Assembly (NCBI GenBank): GCA_007125545.1
Contig: SLDA01000262.1
Location: 1-50,269, forward strand
Reading direction: 5' to 3'
Source: Thermoflexales bacterium
Lineage (GTDB): Bacteria; Chloroflexota; Anaerolineae; B4-G1; SLSP01
DNA length: 50,269 bases
Shown here piece after piece: positions 39,501-49,998 of this stretch (position 1 is the first letter of the stretch; each line of letters starts with the position of its first letter). The notes beneath the pieces were generated by a model. That model searched no databases. It was not told the origin of the DNA and saw only the letters and a program-made list of their open reading frames with translations. The position numbers were made by a program, and so were the translations under genes.

Positions 39501-39661
39501 TAACTTATCTTAACTTCACCTATTTTACACTACTCTACAATAAAAGGAAGTCGGCAAAGACACTTGTACGAATCGCGTTTGCCGCGTGATGAACCCCTCT
39601 GCCGAAGCTTCCACGGCTTGGATACCAGAGGGCGCCGGGTTCGTAGGAAGCGTTTTATGCT

Positions 39662-39689
39662 TGTCAATCCGATCCTTTTGTGTATAATA
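39662..39689 (+). promoter_or_regulatory. Promoter for tRNA-Thr
   Basis: TTGTCA - 16 nt - TATAAT. Confidence 0.7.
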
Positions 39690-39729
39690 TGCGGCGCTGA
39701 GGTGAGAATGTGCATACCTTGGCCAGTGC

Positions 39730-39802
39730 GCCACCCTAGCTCAATCGGCAGAGCAGACGCTTCGTAAGCGCCAGGTTCTGGGTTCGATTCCCAGGGGTGG
39801 CT
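39730..39802 (+). tRNA. tRNA-Thr (anticodon CGT)
   Basis: Cloverleaf: acceptor gccaccc/gggtggc, D-arm gctc..gagc, anticodon loop ttCGTaa, T-arm ctggg-ttcgatt-cccag; CCA not encoded. Confidence 0.95.
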
Positions 39803-39894
39803 CTCAGGAAACACCGCGAGACGAAAACTGAGGCTCGCCCCCACGTGTTGGGGTGTGTATGAAACATCGCCAGATCGTGCACGAGTATGGCACC

Positions 39895-39919
39895 AGCCCC
39901 GATCTATCGGGGCTTTTTT
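39895..39919 (+). terminator. Rho-independent terminator downstream of tRNA-Thr
   Basis: AGCCCCGA-tcta-TCGGGGCT followed by TTTTT. Confidence 0.9.
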
Positions 39920-40015
39920 GATTAAGGGACATCGACGTGATACTCTCTGCGCCGTGCGGGAAACGACGCGCAGGTGCGGGGAAATAAGTTTGATAGATCT
40001 TAAGGGACTTCTCTA

Positions 40016-41059
40016 GTGATGCAGGTCAGACGAATCGCGAATCGAATCTGGGAGGGACTAGCATCTCCAAGAACGACGCTTCTGATTCTTGTTGTTCTGT
40101 CCCTGACCCAGATCACGGCACTGGTCCTACCCCAGATACCGGTCTCCCCCTCTCAGAGCACAGCCTATACTCGTTGGCTGGCTGAGTTCCGCCTCCGACT
40201 GGGGCCGGAAACTGAGATGCTCGCTTCTCTGGGCTTGCTCACAGTGCGAACCGCACCTGGAATGCGTGTGATACTGGGCATTCTCGGGCTATTGGTTGCC
40301 GCCAATCTCGATGGCTTGCGCGAAGCCCGGCAGGATGGTGCGTCGTCTCGCGAGTTCGCCGGCTACGGGTTGCTTGCTTTGGGAGGTCTCCTCGTCATCG
40401 GGGGGTGGATGGCTCAGATGCTTTGGGGCTGGAAAGAGCCAGGCACTATCGTCTGGCCTGGCAGCCGCATCGAACTGGCCCAACACAGCTTGAGCCTCGA
40501 ACCGCCCACTGGTTTTCTCGGCATCTGGAACGACAAACCTGGCCTCTACGCGTTGAATCGTGGAAAACACACGGGGGTCGAGGTCGAAGCCAGGCGCGTG
40601 GATGAGCCCATGCTGCTGTTGCCCTCCGTGGATGAAGAACCCCAAGAGATGTTGCGTCTGACGCTTGCAGCCCAGGAGCCAGAGGCTTTCTTTGCCACCG
40701 AAGAAGCTACGCTCATCTTCCGACTCATTCGCATTCCCGGTGAGATACAGGTCCAGATCTACCGTAGTCCGAGTGGCGAGATCGTGGGAGAAACCGTGCT
40801 CTCCGGATCGGAGGAACCACGCGTCCTGATGGTGGATGATGCAGAAGTCACATTCACGCCTGTGGTGCTCCCCACTTTCGAGGTGATGTACAACCCCGGT
40901 GCTATGTTCGAAACTCTAGGGATGGTCTGCCTCGCCGCCGGAACCGTTCTTCGAATGAAGTTTCTCAAGACGAAGGGCCCGGCAGATTTCGAAGCCCTGG
41001 CGTCATCCGACGAAGCGGAAGATAGCGACTCCTTGGAAGTGGATCCTAAAGATGCATAG
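40016..41059 (+). CDS. Membrane protein, possibly ResB-like
   Basis: IWEGLASPRTTLLILVVLSLTQITALVLPQ (ResB-like N-terminus), several TM segments, periplasmic-like region. Family call is weak. Confidence 0.5.
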   Translation: MMQVRRIANRIWEGLASPRTTLLILVVLSLTQITALVLPQIPVSPSQSTAYTRWLAEFRLRLGPETEMLASLGLLTVRTAPGMRVILGILGLLVAANLDGLREARQDGASSREFAGYGLLALGGLLVIGGWMAQMLWGWKEPGTIVWPGSRIELAQHSLSLEPPTGFLGIWNDKPGLYALNRGKHTGVEVEARRVDEPMLLLPSVDEEPQEMLRLTLAAQEPEAFFATEEATLIFRLIRIPGEIQVQIYRSPSGEIVGETVLSGSEEPRVLMVDDAEVTFTPVVLPTFEVMYNPGAMFETLGMVCLAAGTVLRMKFLKTKGPADFEALASSDEAEDSDSLEVDPKDA

Positions 41060-41188
41060 GGTAAGGCCAGGCGCAGATGCGAAGTCTGCGCCACATAACG
41101 TTGTCTGCGCCCTGCCACCTCAAGCTGGCTGCCTCAGATCTGACAACAGGCAGCGAGCTATGGTATGGTCCATTGTAAGGAGTAGAGT

Positions 41189-41809
41189 GTGCAGATTGTA
41201 GTCATTGGGGTGGCAGGAGGCACAGGGTCAGGGAAGACAACCGTTGCCCATCGCGTTCTGGAGCGGGTGGGGGCTGATCATATCGCCTATATCCCGCACG
41301 ATGCCTACTACAAAGACCTTAGCGATCAACCTCAGGAAGTGAGCGCCGGCGTCAACTTCGACCATCCAGACTCACTCGAGAGCAGTTTGCTTGTCGAGCA
41401 TCTGCACCAGCTGCGCCAGGGCCAGCCGGTAGAGGTTCCTATTTACGATTTCACAACCCACTCTCGCACCAGCCGGACTCGGCGCGTCGCGCCGGCACCG
41501 ATTGTCTTGGTCGAGGGTATCTTGATTTTCGTCGAACCTCAGTTGCGGGATCAACTTGATGTCAAGATCTTCATCGACACTGATGCTGACCTGCGCTTCA
41601 TTCGCCGATTGCGGCGCGATATTATGGAGCGGGGTCGTTCCTTTGACTCAGTCATCGCACAGTACCTGAAGACAGTACGCCCCATGCATCTGGAGTTCGT
41701 GGAACCTAGCAAGCGCTATGCCGACGTCATTATACCGGAAGGCGGGTTCAACGAAGTCGCGATCGAGATGGTGGCCGCAAGAATACGAGGACTACTGGAG
41801 GAAGGCTAA
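41189..41809 (+). CDS. udk: Uridine kinase
   Basis: [70 protein letters not shown]. Confidence 0.95.
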   Translation: MQIVVIGVAGGTGSGKTTVAHRVLERVGADHIAYIPHDAYYKDLSDQPQEVSAGVNFDHPDSLESSLLVEHLHQLRQGQPVEVPIYDFTTHSRTSRTRRVAPAPIVLVEGILIFVEPQLRDQLDVKIFIDTDADLRFIRRLRRDIMERGRSFDSVIAQYLKTVRPMHLEFVEPSKRYADVIIPEGGFNEVAIEMVAARIRGLLEEG

Positions 41810-41810
41810 T

Positions 41811-42554
41811 ATGAGCAGGGGTTCCGAGCCTGTTGTTCGCGTTATTGTCCCCACGTACAATGAGAAGGAGAACCTGGAGCCGCTCGTCCAGCGTCTGCTC
41901 GCACTACCGATCGACCTTGGCGTGATTGTCGTCGACGATAACTCTCCAGACGGAACCGGCGAAATCGCCGATAGGCTAGCAGCAGAGTATAATGGCCGGG
42001 TACAAGTGCTGCATCGCTCGGGTAAGCTCGGGCTGGGTACCGCCTATGTGACCGGCTTCCAACAAGCCATTGCAGATAGTAGCAGTTTCATCATTACGAT
42101 GGATGCTGACTTCTCACATCCGCCGGAGCGGATTCCGGAACTGGTAGCGAAGACACAGAATGGCTACGACCTGGTCATTGGAAGCCGTTACGTACCAGGC
42201 GGGCGGGCTGTGGAATGCACCCTCCCGCGCAAAATACTTAGTTGGGGCGCCAACGTTTTCTTCGCGCGAACCTTGCTGAGCCTCAAGGCTCGCGATGCAA
42301 CCGCAGGGTTCCGGTGCTACCGGCGGGAGGTTCTGGAGTCGGTCGCCCTCGATCAGATTCTCTCAAACGGCTACTCATTTCTCATCGAACTGCTCTATCG
42401 CGTACAGCGGGCAGGCTGGCGCGTTGGGGAGATGCCGATTATCTTCCACAACCGGCAACAGGGCATCTCCAAAATCTCCAGGAGCGAGATCTACAAAGCT
42501 CTCTACACTGTCTTCCGCCTCTTCAGCGAACGCGTGACCACTCGACGCCGATGA
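41811..42554 (+). CDS. Polyprenol-phosphate mannosyltransferase-like GT2
   Basis: [64 protein letters not shown]. Confidence 0.92.
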   Translation: MSRGSEPVVRVIVPTYNEKENLEPLVQRLLALPIDLGVIVVDDNSPDGTGEIADRLAAEYNGRVQVLHRSGKLGLGTAYVTGFQQAIADSSSFIITMDADFSHPPERIPELVAKTQNGYDLVIGSRYVPGGRAVECTLPRKILSWGANVFFARTLLSLKARDATAGFRCYRREVLESVALDQILSNGYSFLIELLYRVQRAGWRVGEMPIIFHNRQQGISKISRSEIYKALYTVFRLFSERVTTRRR

Positions 42555-43486
42555 ACACGACCCGAAAGACAGCCGGCAAGCCGGCATGCAACTTATGCGG
42601 CGCTGGCGATGCAGTAGAGATCATACCGGCGACTGTCCCTGATACGGCCCCCGCTAGTCCTAACCAAACCTATGCCTGCACCAGCATCGGGTACGGACAG
42701 CACGGTTCGATTGTACGCTGTCGGAGCTGCGGTCTTGTCTATGCTGTGCCCCGCGAACAGACGCAAAACGTCCTCGACTTCTACGCCGCAGTACAGGATC
42801 CCCTCTATGTCGCCGAGCGTGCCGGACGTATCCTCACGTTCGATCACCACCTCAAGCCTATGGAGCGCTTCACAGGTCCGGCAGGCGGACGCAAGCTCCT
42901 GGACGTAGGTGCGTATACGGGTGTGTTCGTTGAGATCGCAGCGCAGCATGGGTGGGACGCGTGGGGGATAGAGCCGAGCGCTTGGGCGATCGGCGAAGCT
43001 CAAAGCAACGGGCTGCAGATGATTCATGGCACCCTGGAAAGCGCACATTTACCGGAGGCAAGTTACAGCGTCGTGACTATGTGGGACGTAGTCGAGCACC
43101 TTACCGACCCCCTGGGAACCCTCCGTGCCGGCTGGCAGGCCCTCGAGCCGGGAGGATATCTGATCGTCCACACGATGGACCTCGATAGCCCCTTCGCGAA
43201 AGTGATGGGACGCCGTTGGCCCTGGTTTATGGAGATGCACCTCTATTACTTCTCTCGAAAGACGCTCCGGTTCATGCTAGAGAAGGCAGGCTTCTCTGTG
43301 AGCTGGATGGGTGCCCAGGGACGGTATCTCCACGCGGGGTATCTCAGCAGTCGAGTAAGCGCACTATTACCCCGAATCGGACGAGTTCTCGAATGGACGG
43401 TTGCGAAACTCGGGCTCACCAACCGCGCGCTGCGTGTCAATTTGGGTGATCTCTTCACCGTCTACGCCCGCAAACCGGAAACCTAA
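42551..43486 (+). CDS. Class I SAM-dependent methyltransferase with N-terminal Zn-binding motif
   Basis: CNLCGAGD...[66 protein letters not shown] overlap with the preceding gene. Confidence 0.9.
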   Translation: MNTTRKTAGKPACNLCGAGDAVEIIPATVPDTAPASPNQTYACTSIGYGQHGSIVRCRSCGLVYAVPREQTQNVLDFYAAVQDPLYVAERAGRILTFDHHLKPMERFTGPAGGRKLLDVGAYTGVFVEIAAQHGWDAWGIEPSAWAIGEAQSNGLQMIHGTLESAHLPEASYSVVTMWDVVEHLTDPLGTLRAGWQALEPGGYLIVHTMDLDSPFAKVMGRRWPWFMEMHLYYFSRKTLRFMLEKAGFSVSWMGAQGRYLHAGYLSSRVSALLPRIGRVLEWTVAKLGLTNRALRVNLGDLFTVYARKPET

Positions 43487-43658
43487 GTCGTTCCCCCTCC
43501 AATTCTCCTAACGGACGTAAGAAGAAAATCCAACTCAAGCCACCCGCAAAGTCGCCTCGTTTGCACGTAGGATAGATGCGTAGGTTCGATCTCAAATATA
43601 TGCGACGTGTCGGAGGTCGCTATAGAGATGACCCCTGTCATCCGACGAGGAGTGGGAA

Positions 43659-44054
43659 ATGGATACAGTGATCGTACAGCAGGATAGTGAGTTCCGCGTT
43701 GCAGTTCAGGCCCAGTCAGAGGGTGAGGAGGAATTGCACCAAGTCATGCACATCCACGAGCTCTCACCGTACACAATGCTTCTCGTAAGCGTGGGACTGT
43801 GCACTACCGTGGTGCTTCACACTTACGCGCAGCACCATGGTATTGGCCTGGATCTGGCAGAGGTAACCGTCTCCTATCATCGGAAAGAGGAAGCGGATTC
43901 CAAATCAGGGAGGACTTATACGGAGTGGCTGGAAGAGAGCGTCCAGCTCGAGGGCGAGCTCTCGGACTCGCAGCGTGACCGGCTGGAGCACGTCGGGCAC
44001 CAATGCTCCATTCGGAAGATGCTGGAATCAGGTATTGAAGTTCGGGTTGCTTGA
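43659..44054 (+). CDS. OsmC family protein
   Basis: SPYTMLLVSVGLCTTVVLHTYAQHHGIGLDLAEVTVSYHR; LEHVGHQCSIRKMLESGIEV. Confidence 0.82.
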   Translation: MDTVIVQQDSEFRVAVQAQSEGEEELHQVMHIHELSPYTMLLVSVGLCTTVVLHTYAQHHGIGLDLAEVTVSYHRKEEADSKSGRTYTEWLEESVQLEGELSDSQRDRLEHVGHQCSIRKMLESGIEVRVA

Positions 44055-44390
44055 GACGGTGCGACTCGCACCCGTAGTGGAGGATGTAACCAAACAGACG
44101 ATTGTTGTCGATGGCGGACAGACTCTGCCGGAATCTCGTGCCGCGATCTAGCTCCCGCCAAGCAGCGGACCGCAGTGTGAAGAGATTTGACGCACTGTAA
44201 CGCCGGATGCAGGCAGCCGTCGGAGGTGTGGAGCCAGATAAGCCTGTTCGATGGTTGTACAGCTTTTATCAAAGCGTATTCGTGTTTGTGCCGAACTCAA
44301 AGCCAGTTAGAATAGTGCGAGCAATGACATATACGCTATGTGTATGCGCCGAGAACGGAAGAACGTGATATTGTAACAGGGAGAGAACAG

Positions 44391-45509
44391 TTGATCTACC
44401 GAACGCTTGGACGTACAGGACTCAAAGTCTCACAACTTGGCTTCGGCGCGATGCGCCTGCCTATGACCGAGGTGGACGGGAAACAGGTTGCGGACCGCGA
44501 GCTGGCAATTCCGATGATTCACCGTGCTTTTGAAGAAGGTCTGAACTATATCGATACTGCGGTCGGCTATCTCAATGAGGATAGCCAAAGAGTAGTGGGT
44601 GAGGCGCTGAAAGGTTGGCGCGAAAAGATCGTGGTCAGCACCAAGAATCCGTATTACGGCGATGAAGAAAAAGCCTGGTGGAAGAACCTCGAAGATAGCC
44701 TAGAGCGGCTGGATGTCAGCTACATCGACGTCTACAACCATCATGGCATCAACTGGGAGCGCTACGTCAATGATGTCGAGCCGCGAGTGAGCAAATGGAT
44801 GCTGAAAGCCAAGGAACAGGGCTTGATTCACCATATCTGCACCTCCTTTCACGATGACAATGAAGCGCTGAAACGCCTGGTCGATACAGGGTACTTTGAG
44901 TCGATCACCCTCCAGTACAATCTCCTCGACCAGAAACTCGCTGACGGCATCGCCTATGCTCACGCCAACAATGTTGGCGTCGTCGTGATGGGTCCGGTTG
45001 CGGGCGGACGGCTAGGCGGCCCGTCGGAGATCCTCACGGGACTTATTCCCGGTGTCGAGCGTGTTCCAGAACTGGCTTTACGGTTCGTCCTGGCAAATCC
45101 CGGCGTGACCCTGGCCCTCTCGGGCATGAGTACGCTTCAAATGGTCGAGGAAAACCTCGCAACGGCAGCCGACGAAATCAGCCTGACCGAGGAAGACCAG
45201 ACTATGATCGCGACACACATTCAGCAGCTAGCCGAGATGGAGAAACTTTACTGCACCGGCTGCAAGTACTGCCAGCCATGCCCCGAGGGTGTCAACATCC
45301 CGTACATTTTCGATATGTATAATCTGGGCAAGGTCTACGGCCTTTGGTCTGTGGCGCAGGAGAACTACGCAGCCTTTCCAGAACAGCAATGGCAAGGCGG
45401 AAAGCAGGCCGATGCTTGCATCGAATGTGGAATCTGCGAGGAGAAGTGCCCGCAGCACATCCAGATCCGCGAGCAACTGAAGGCAGCCCACGCCGCCCTG
45501 GCAAGCTAG
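44391..45509 (+). CDS. Aldo/keto reductase with C-terminal 4Fe-4S domain
   Basis: IYRTLGRTGLKVSQLGFGAMRLP; YIDTAVGYLNEDSQRVVGEAL; YCTGCKYCQPCPEGVNIPYIF; ACIECGICEEKCPQHIQIREQL. Probable TTG start; the ORF opens at 44340. Confidence 0.93.
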   Translation: MIYRTLGRTGLKVSQLGFGAMRLPMTEVDGKQVADRELAIPMIHRAFEEGLNYIDTAVGYLNEDSQRVVGEALKGWREKIVVSTKNPYYGDEEKAWWKNLEDSLERLDVSYIDVYNHHGINWERYVNDVEPRVSKWMLKAKEQGLIHHICTSFHDDNEALKRLVDTGYFESITLQYNLLDQKLADGIAYAHANNVGVVVMGPVAGGRLGGPSEILTGLIPGVERVPELALRFVLANPGVTLALSGMSTLQMVEENLATAADEISLTEEDQTMIATHIQQLAEMEKLYCTGCKYCQPCPEGVNIPYIFDMYNLGKVYGLWSVAQENYAAFPEQQWQGGKQADACIECGICEEKCPQHIQIREQLKAAHAALAS

Positions 45510-45538
45510 CCGATCTCAGCCAGTAGGCCGGATTCCTT

Positions 45539-45573
45539 ATGGTCGCCGCGCCCTCTTATGACGCGGCGGCCAT
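45539..45573. terminator. Hairpin between convergent genes
   Basis: atggtcgccgcg..cgcggcggccat, 12-bp stem with one wobble pair. Confidence 0.6.
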
Positions 45574-45621
45574 TCTACCCTCAACACGATGCCTCCCTTG
45601 GCTGGGAGGAACTGCCGCGAC

Positions 45622-46797
45622 CTACTCTTGATCAAGCCATTGCTCCAGGCCTTCGGGCACTCCTTCATCACGCGCCTTCTCTCCTTCAATATCCGGCATC
45701 GAGTCGGGGGAAATCCAACCCTGCTCGAGAGCATGCTCCGCTATCGCAAGACTGTTGTCGGCCAGGCGTAGCATGCTACCCGCCTCAACCACCTCCCGCC
45801 TCAACGTTTCGATGGAGGCACTACGCTTGGCTTCTTTTGTTACATCCCGGATATAGACCGCCAGAATTCGGTCGGGGTAGAGATCCACGATGTCTGTGTA
45901 GATTTCAGGGTCCTCCTGGCTGCTATCACCGATCAAGATGAAACGCAAATCGGGATATAGATCGAGGATCCGGCGAACGGCCTCGGTCTTGTAAGGACGG
46001 TTGTTCAGCGGTAGGATCTCATCCTCCGTAATGCCATAGTTTCGCAGCGCGAGAACTGGTCCATTGGGAATGTCGTGGAGACGGAAGAAATCCACAAGTA
46101 GGTCGTAGAGATTCCACGGACTGCTCGATACATAAAAAAGCGGATTCTGCTTGACTCGCTCTTCAGAACCGGCGTGAAAGGCGCGATAGAGTGCGGCCAC
46201 ACCGGGGAACGGCAACCGGGTGCGTGCGTTTCCGAGGAAGACCGTGCGCGCAGCCCGGAGCAAGTCTCCTACATTCATCTCAATTACGGTATCGTCAATA
46301 TCACTGATAACGCCATAGTCCGCATCGGATGGCGGAATGAAGGCTCTACCCTCCGCCCTCACTGTTTCCTTCTGTTTCGGTGATTCAGGACTGAGCAACT
46401 CGTAGTTGACCGGCTGCCATCGTCGATCTTCGGGCAAGGGATCGTCGAACTCAAGCCAAACTTCGAATTGCCCCTCCTCATCCGCCTGAATTTCCTTGGC
46501 AACGCCTTCCGAGCGGGCAACCAACCGCGCCAAAGGTATTTCGTCGCTCTCCATACGCTTGTACGTATTGAGCAGGTTTTCCCACAACGTATCGTTATCC
46601 GTGGCTCTGGGGATGTCTTGATCCTCTAGCACCCGCCCCTGCAGAAAAACCCGCGTCCGATTTCCATAGCCTGTATAGGGTACTATCTTGATCGGATCGA
46701 ACCCGCCCAGCCGTTGCTTCAAGCTGTACTTGAGCCTGTCAAATTCCGTCTCGACGTCATCGACGAGGTGGTGCAACACCTTCCGCCAATCTCCCAT
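45622..46797 (-). CDS. App1/DUF2183 phosphatidate phosphatase family protein
   Basis: YGVISDIDDTVIEMNVGDLLRAARTVFLGNARTRLPFPGVAALYRAF; FYVSSSPWNLYDLLVDFF; FILIGDSSQEDPEIYTDIV. Confidence 0.9.
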   Translation of the reverse strand: MGDWRKVLHHLVDDVETEFDRLKYSLKQRLGGFDPIKIVPYTGYGNRTRVFLQGRVLEDQDIPRATDNDTLWENLLNTYKRMESDEIPLARLVARSEGVAKEIQADEEGQFEVWLEFDDPLPEDRRWQPVNYELLSPESPKQKETVRAEGRAFIPPSDADYGVISDIDDTVIEMNVGDLLRAARTVFLGNARTRLPFPGVAALYRAFHAGSEERVKQNPLFYVSSSPWNLYDLLVDFFRLHDIPNGPVLALRNYGITEDEILPLNNRPYKTEAVRRILDLYPDLRFILIGDSSQEDPEIYTDIVDLYPDRILAVYIRDVTKEAKRSASIETLRREVVEAGSMLRLADNSLAIAEHALEQGWISPDSMPDIEGEKARDEGVPEGLEQWLDQE

Positions 46798-46998
46798 CTG
46801 ATCACTCCTATCCGCTGGTGAGACACGTTACGGTTGTGGCCTATACCACCGAGAGCCGGCAAAAAAAAGACGCTAGCCCGCGCCGTAGTGGCTTCCTCCG
46901 ATAATAAGGTATACTTACTTATATTCTAATACTATCGCTTCCAAAAACCAAAGACTATGGATGGACGATATGCACAAATTTCTGGAGTGTGGAATACT

Positions 46999-47985
46999 AT
47001 GAAGACCTTCGCACGACCCCAAGTAGTTGTGAGCAGATGCTTGGGCTTTGAAGCCTGTCGCTACAATGGCGTCACAATTCCAGACACATTCGTTGAGGCA
47101 TTGAGCCGGCACGTGACCTATGTGACAACCTGTCCCGAGGTGCAGATCGGGCTGGGCGTGCCGCGAGATCCCATACGGGTTGTGGTTGTCGACGGTGAAC
47201 CGCGGCTGATGCAACCAGCATCGGGCCGGGACGTAACCGAGCAGATGCGTACCTTTGCCGAAGAGTTCTTCAACGGTCTGGAATACGTTGACGGTTTCAT
47301 TCTGAAGGGACGATCGCCTTCTTGCGGCATCAAGGATGTCAGGCGATACCGAGCTGAAGTTGGAAAAGACGGCAAGCAGAGCGTCATCGACAAAACCGGC
47401 CTCGGTATCTTCGGCAGTATGGTGAAGGCTCGTTATCCACAGTTGCCTATCGAAGAGGAGGGGCGGCTCACCAATTTCGTGATCCGCGAGCACTTTCTTA
47501 CAGCGCTCTTCACCTTGGCAAGCTTCCGAGCTGTCAAGGTTGCCGGATCAGTTGGAAGCTTGGTGGAGTTCCATAGCAACAATAAGCTGCTCTTACTAGC
47601 ATACAATGAATCGCAACTCCGCAAGATGGGACCTGTGGTTGCGAATCCTGACAAGAAAGCAGCCGGTGACGTCATTGCAATCTACGAGGCCCATCTGTGG
47701 CAAGCGCTGGCCCGTCCTCCGCGGACTACGACCGCTATTAACGTTCTAATGCATGCCCTGGGTTACTTCTCCGAGAAGCTATCCTCAGAGGAAAAAGCCT
47801 TCTTTCTCGATAGCCTGGAGCGCTATCGAGAACGCAAAGTTCCCCTGAGCGTTCCACTCAATCTAATGGGCGCCTGGATTGTCCGTTTCGATGAACCCTA
47901 CCTCGCACGGCAAACTTTCTTTGCGCCATACCCAGAGGAACTTATAACGATCAGTGACTCCGGTAAAGGCCGGGATCTGCGCTAA
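46999..47985 (+). CDS. DUF523 + DUF1722 domain protein
   Basis: VVVSRCLGFEACRYNG...VTTCPEVQIGLGVPRDPIRVV...ILKGRSPSCGIKDVRRY; REHFLTALFTLASFRAVK...LVEFHSNNKLLLLAYNE. Confidence 0.9.
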   Translation: MKTFARPQVVVSRCLGFEACRYNGVTIPDTFVEALSRHVTYVTTCPEVQIGLGVPRDPIRVVVVDGEPRLMQPASGRDVTEQMRTFAEEFFNGLEYVDGFILKGRSPSCGIKDVRRYRAEVGKDGKQSVIDKTGLGIFGSMVKARYPQLPIEEEGRLTNFVIREHFLTALFTLASFRAVKVAGSVGSLVEFHSNNKLLLLAYNESQLRKMGPVVANPDKKAAGDVIAIYEAHLWQALARPPRTTTAINVLMHALGYFSEKLSSEEKAFFLDSLERYRERKVPLSVPLNLMGAWIVRFDEPYLARQTFFAPYPEELITISDSGKGRDLR

Positions 47986-48000
47986 GCGAGGTACTAGCCT

Positions 48001-49506
48001 GTGACACCGAGCCGGTCACGAATAACAGGAGGAGGCGTTCTCCGTGTCGCATCCTATGCCGCGATCATCCTAACCTCGCTCGTTCTGTTGTCGACATTGG
48101 GGAGTTGCATGCCTTTTGTCGAGGGCGCACGTGCGCCAACCGCGTCGTCGATTACACATCGCGTGGACGCCCAAGCGGCTGCCACGCCCTCTCCCACACC
48201 GCTCGGCGATCCCACGGACACAAGCATACCAAGCTCGATGTTAGAAGCCGAACCCGACGAGACGACGGCTGATAGCGTTTCCATCGGGCAAGACTACTAC
48301 CTCGATAGTACTAGCGGATCGGACTCCAACTCGGGACTGTCTCCTGATGAAGCGTGGCAGACATTCCAACCGCTGGCGGACCAAGAGCTCCAGCCGGGCG
48401 ACACGGTCCATTTCAAAACAGACTCGGCCTGGACCGGGGCTTTGTTCATAGACGACCACGGCTCACCCGAGCATCCGCTGACCTTCACGACGTATGGGTC
48501 GGGAAACAAACCGGTCTTTGAGAATCCGCGCGGCAGATCGGCGATTACAATCCGGGGCGACTGGGTCGTTGTGGAGGGCATGAAAGTGCGCAATGTTGTT
48601 GAGGCTGGCGTCACAATCGCCGCGGACCATGCCATCGTTCAGGATATGCAGGTGACGGATGCCGGCATGGGAGTTGCCGTCCGTGGTCAGCACAACATCA
48701 TCCGGAACAATTACATTCATGATCTAAAGATGGTGCGAAATACCCCTGGCGGTGACGATGACTATGGCGCCGTAGGCGTCTGGCTCTTCGACTCGTACAA
48801 CGAAGTGGCGGGCAACCTGATGGTAAACTGCCAGGCTCCCAGCTATGACTATGGGACGGATGGAGGGGGTGTTGAAATCTTTGGGGGAGATATTCACGGC
48901 TCCTACATTCACCACAACTGGATTATTGACAGCGATGGCGGCCTGGAAATCGGTGGCGGTTCGGCCCGCGACCATGTCATCGCGTACAACGTCTTCATCA
49001 ACAATTCATGGGCTATCGTCTTTCACCTCGGAGGACGCTATGCCAGCGAGGTTGACAACATCCGCTTCGAGAATAACGTGGTCATCGAGACACAACCGGA
49101 CCATCGACCATTGTTCAACTTCTTCAGAGGCGAACCCTCCGAAGATACGCTGTCGGTCACGAATAACATATTCTACGTCTTGGAAGGGGCGGTCGCCGAC
49201 CATGATGCTTTCCGACGGCAGAACAACCTCTACTACCTTGGTGAGGGTGCGCTGCTTGGCTTCCAATTGGCATCCGGGGAGCTGGTAGCACATCCGCGCT
49301 TTGTGGACCTCGACAATCATGACTTCCGGCTACGGGAAGGCAGCCCCGCAATAGAAGCAGGCGTCGATCTAGGGTATGAGATGGATTTTGCCGGTCGTCC
49401 GGTGCCGCATGGCGCAGCTCCGGATCTCGGCGCCTTTGAATTCAGCCCCGCCAGCTTGACCGAAGAGGCCTATAAGCCAACCTATCCGGATTTGCAGCTG
49501 CCCTGA
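48001..49506 (+). CDS. Secreted right-handed parallel beta-helix protein
   Basis: Hydrophobic/lipoprotein-like N-terminus (LLSTLGSCMPF); DYYLDSTSGSDSNSGLSPDEAWQTF; repeated helix motifs; C-terminal RLREGSPAIEAGVD...PDLGAFEF. Confidence 0.88.
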   Translation: MTPSRSRITGGGVLRVASYAAIILTSLVLLSTLGSCMPFVEGARAPTASSITHRVDAQAAATPSPTPLGDPTDTSIPSSMLEAEPDETTADSVSIGQDYYLDSTSGSDSNSGLSPDEAWQTFQPLADQELQPGDTVHFKTDSAWTGALFIDDHGSPEHPLTFTTYGSGNKPVFENPRGRSAITIRGDWVVVEGMKVRNVVEAGVTIAADHAIVQDMQVTDAGMGVAVRGQHNIIRNNYIHDLKMVRNTPGGDDDYGAVGVWLFDSYNEVAGNLMVNCQAPSYDYGTDGGGVEIFGGDIHGSYIHHNWIIDSDGGLEIGGGSARDHVIAYNVFINNSWAIVFHLGGRYASEVDNIRFENNVVIETQPDHRPLFNFFRGEPSEDTLSVTNNIFYVLEGAVADHDAFRRQNNLYYLGEGALLGFQLASGELVAHPRFVDLDNHDFRLREGSPAIEAGVDLGYEMDFAGRPVPHGAAPDLGAFEFSPASLTEEAYKPTYPDLQLP

Positions 49507-49631
49507 TCCTGCATAGTGACAAGTCCACGGTCATATTGGAGTCAGCCCGCCCTTGGTAGATGAGCTTGCGGGTATCCTGTGACTCAAGCAGAGACGAAGC
49601 ACGCCCTCGCCTGACAATCGATTTTACGAAC

Positions 49632-49675
49632 GCGCCTGCCGGGGTACGGTCCCGGCAGGCGCGTTTCTGCCTTTT
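49632..49675 (+). terminator. Terminator after the first beta-helix gene
   Basis: CGCGCCTGCCGGG/CCCGGCAGGCGCG 13-bp stem with 7-nt loop, then TTTCTGCCTTTT. Confidence 0.8.
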
Positions 49676-49767
49676 CGCTGTCTGCCTCAGTTCAACCGCT
49701 TGACCGGTTAGCATCACCGCGACAGCACCCTCCTCGATGGCATCCAAACCCTATTCCGACTTGCCCC

Positions 49768-49797
49768 TTGACAGGATTGGCAAACCTGTGGTATGAT
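49768..49797 (+). promoter_or_regulatory. Sigma-70 promoter for the second beta-helix gene
   Basis: TTGACA (49768-49773) - 18 nt - TATGAT (49792-49797); ~195-nt leader before ATG 49999. Confidence 0.75.
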
Positions 49798-49998
49798 GGA
49801 TTCTGTTCAGGTTAGAATATAGCTTAATTAACCAAAACAGCCTGCTTGGGTTAAAAACTTCATACCCGCCCCTTCGTAGTCACACCATCACCCTCCACTA
49901 CACTCTTGCACTCCCTGCATTAGTGGCTGGCCTGAACTCCCGCCAGACGGAAATCCGTCCGCTCCAAGGGTGGGCAACCTATCTCAGGAGACAAAGTG

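Noticed and set aside
39112-39540. RNase P RNA, tmRNA or 6S RNA
   Set aside because: None of the signature segments I know for RNase P RNA or tmRNA are present, and nothing supported a 6S assignment; kept only as an unclassified candidate RNA.
41070-41092. GGCGCAGA/TCTGCGCC hairpin after the ResB-like gene as a terminator
   Set aside because: 8-bp stem lacks a U-tract on either side; too weak to list as a terminator.
49800-49998. THF or c-di-GMP riboswitch in the beta-helix leader
   Set aside because: Isolated short matches (ccgctcca, gggcaac) without the required conserved cores.
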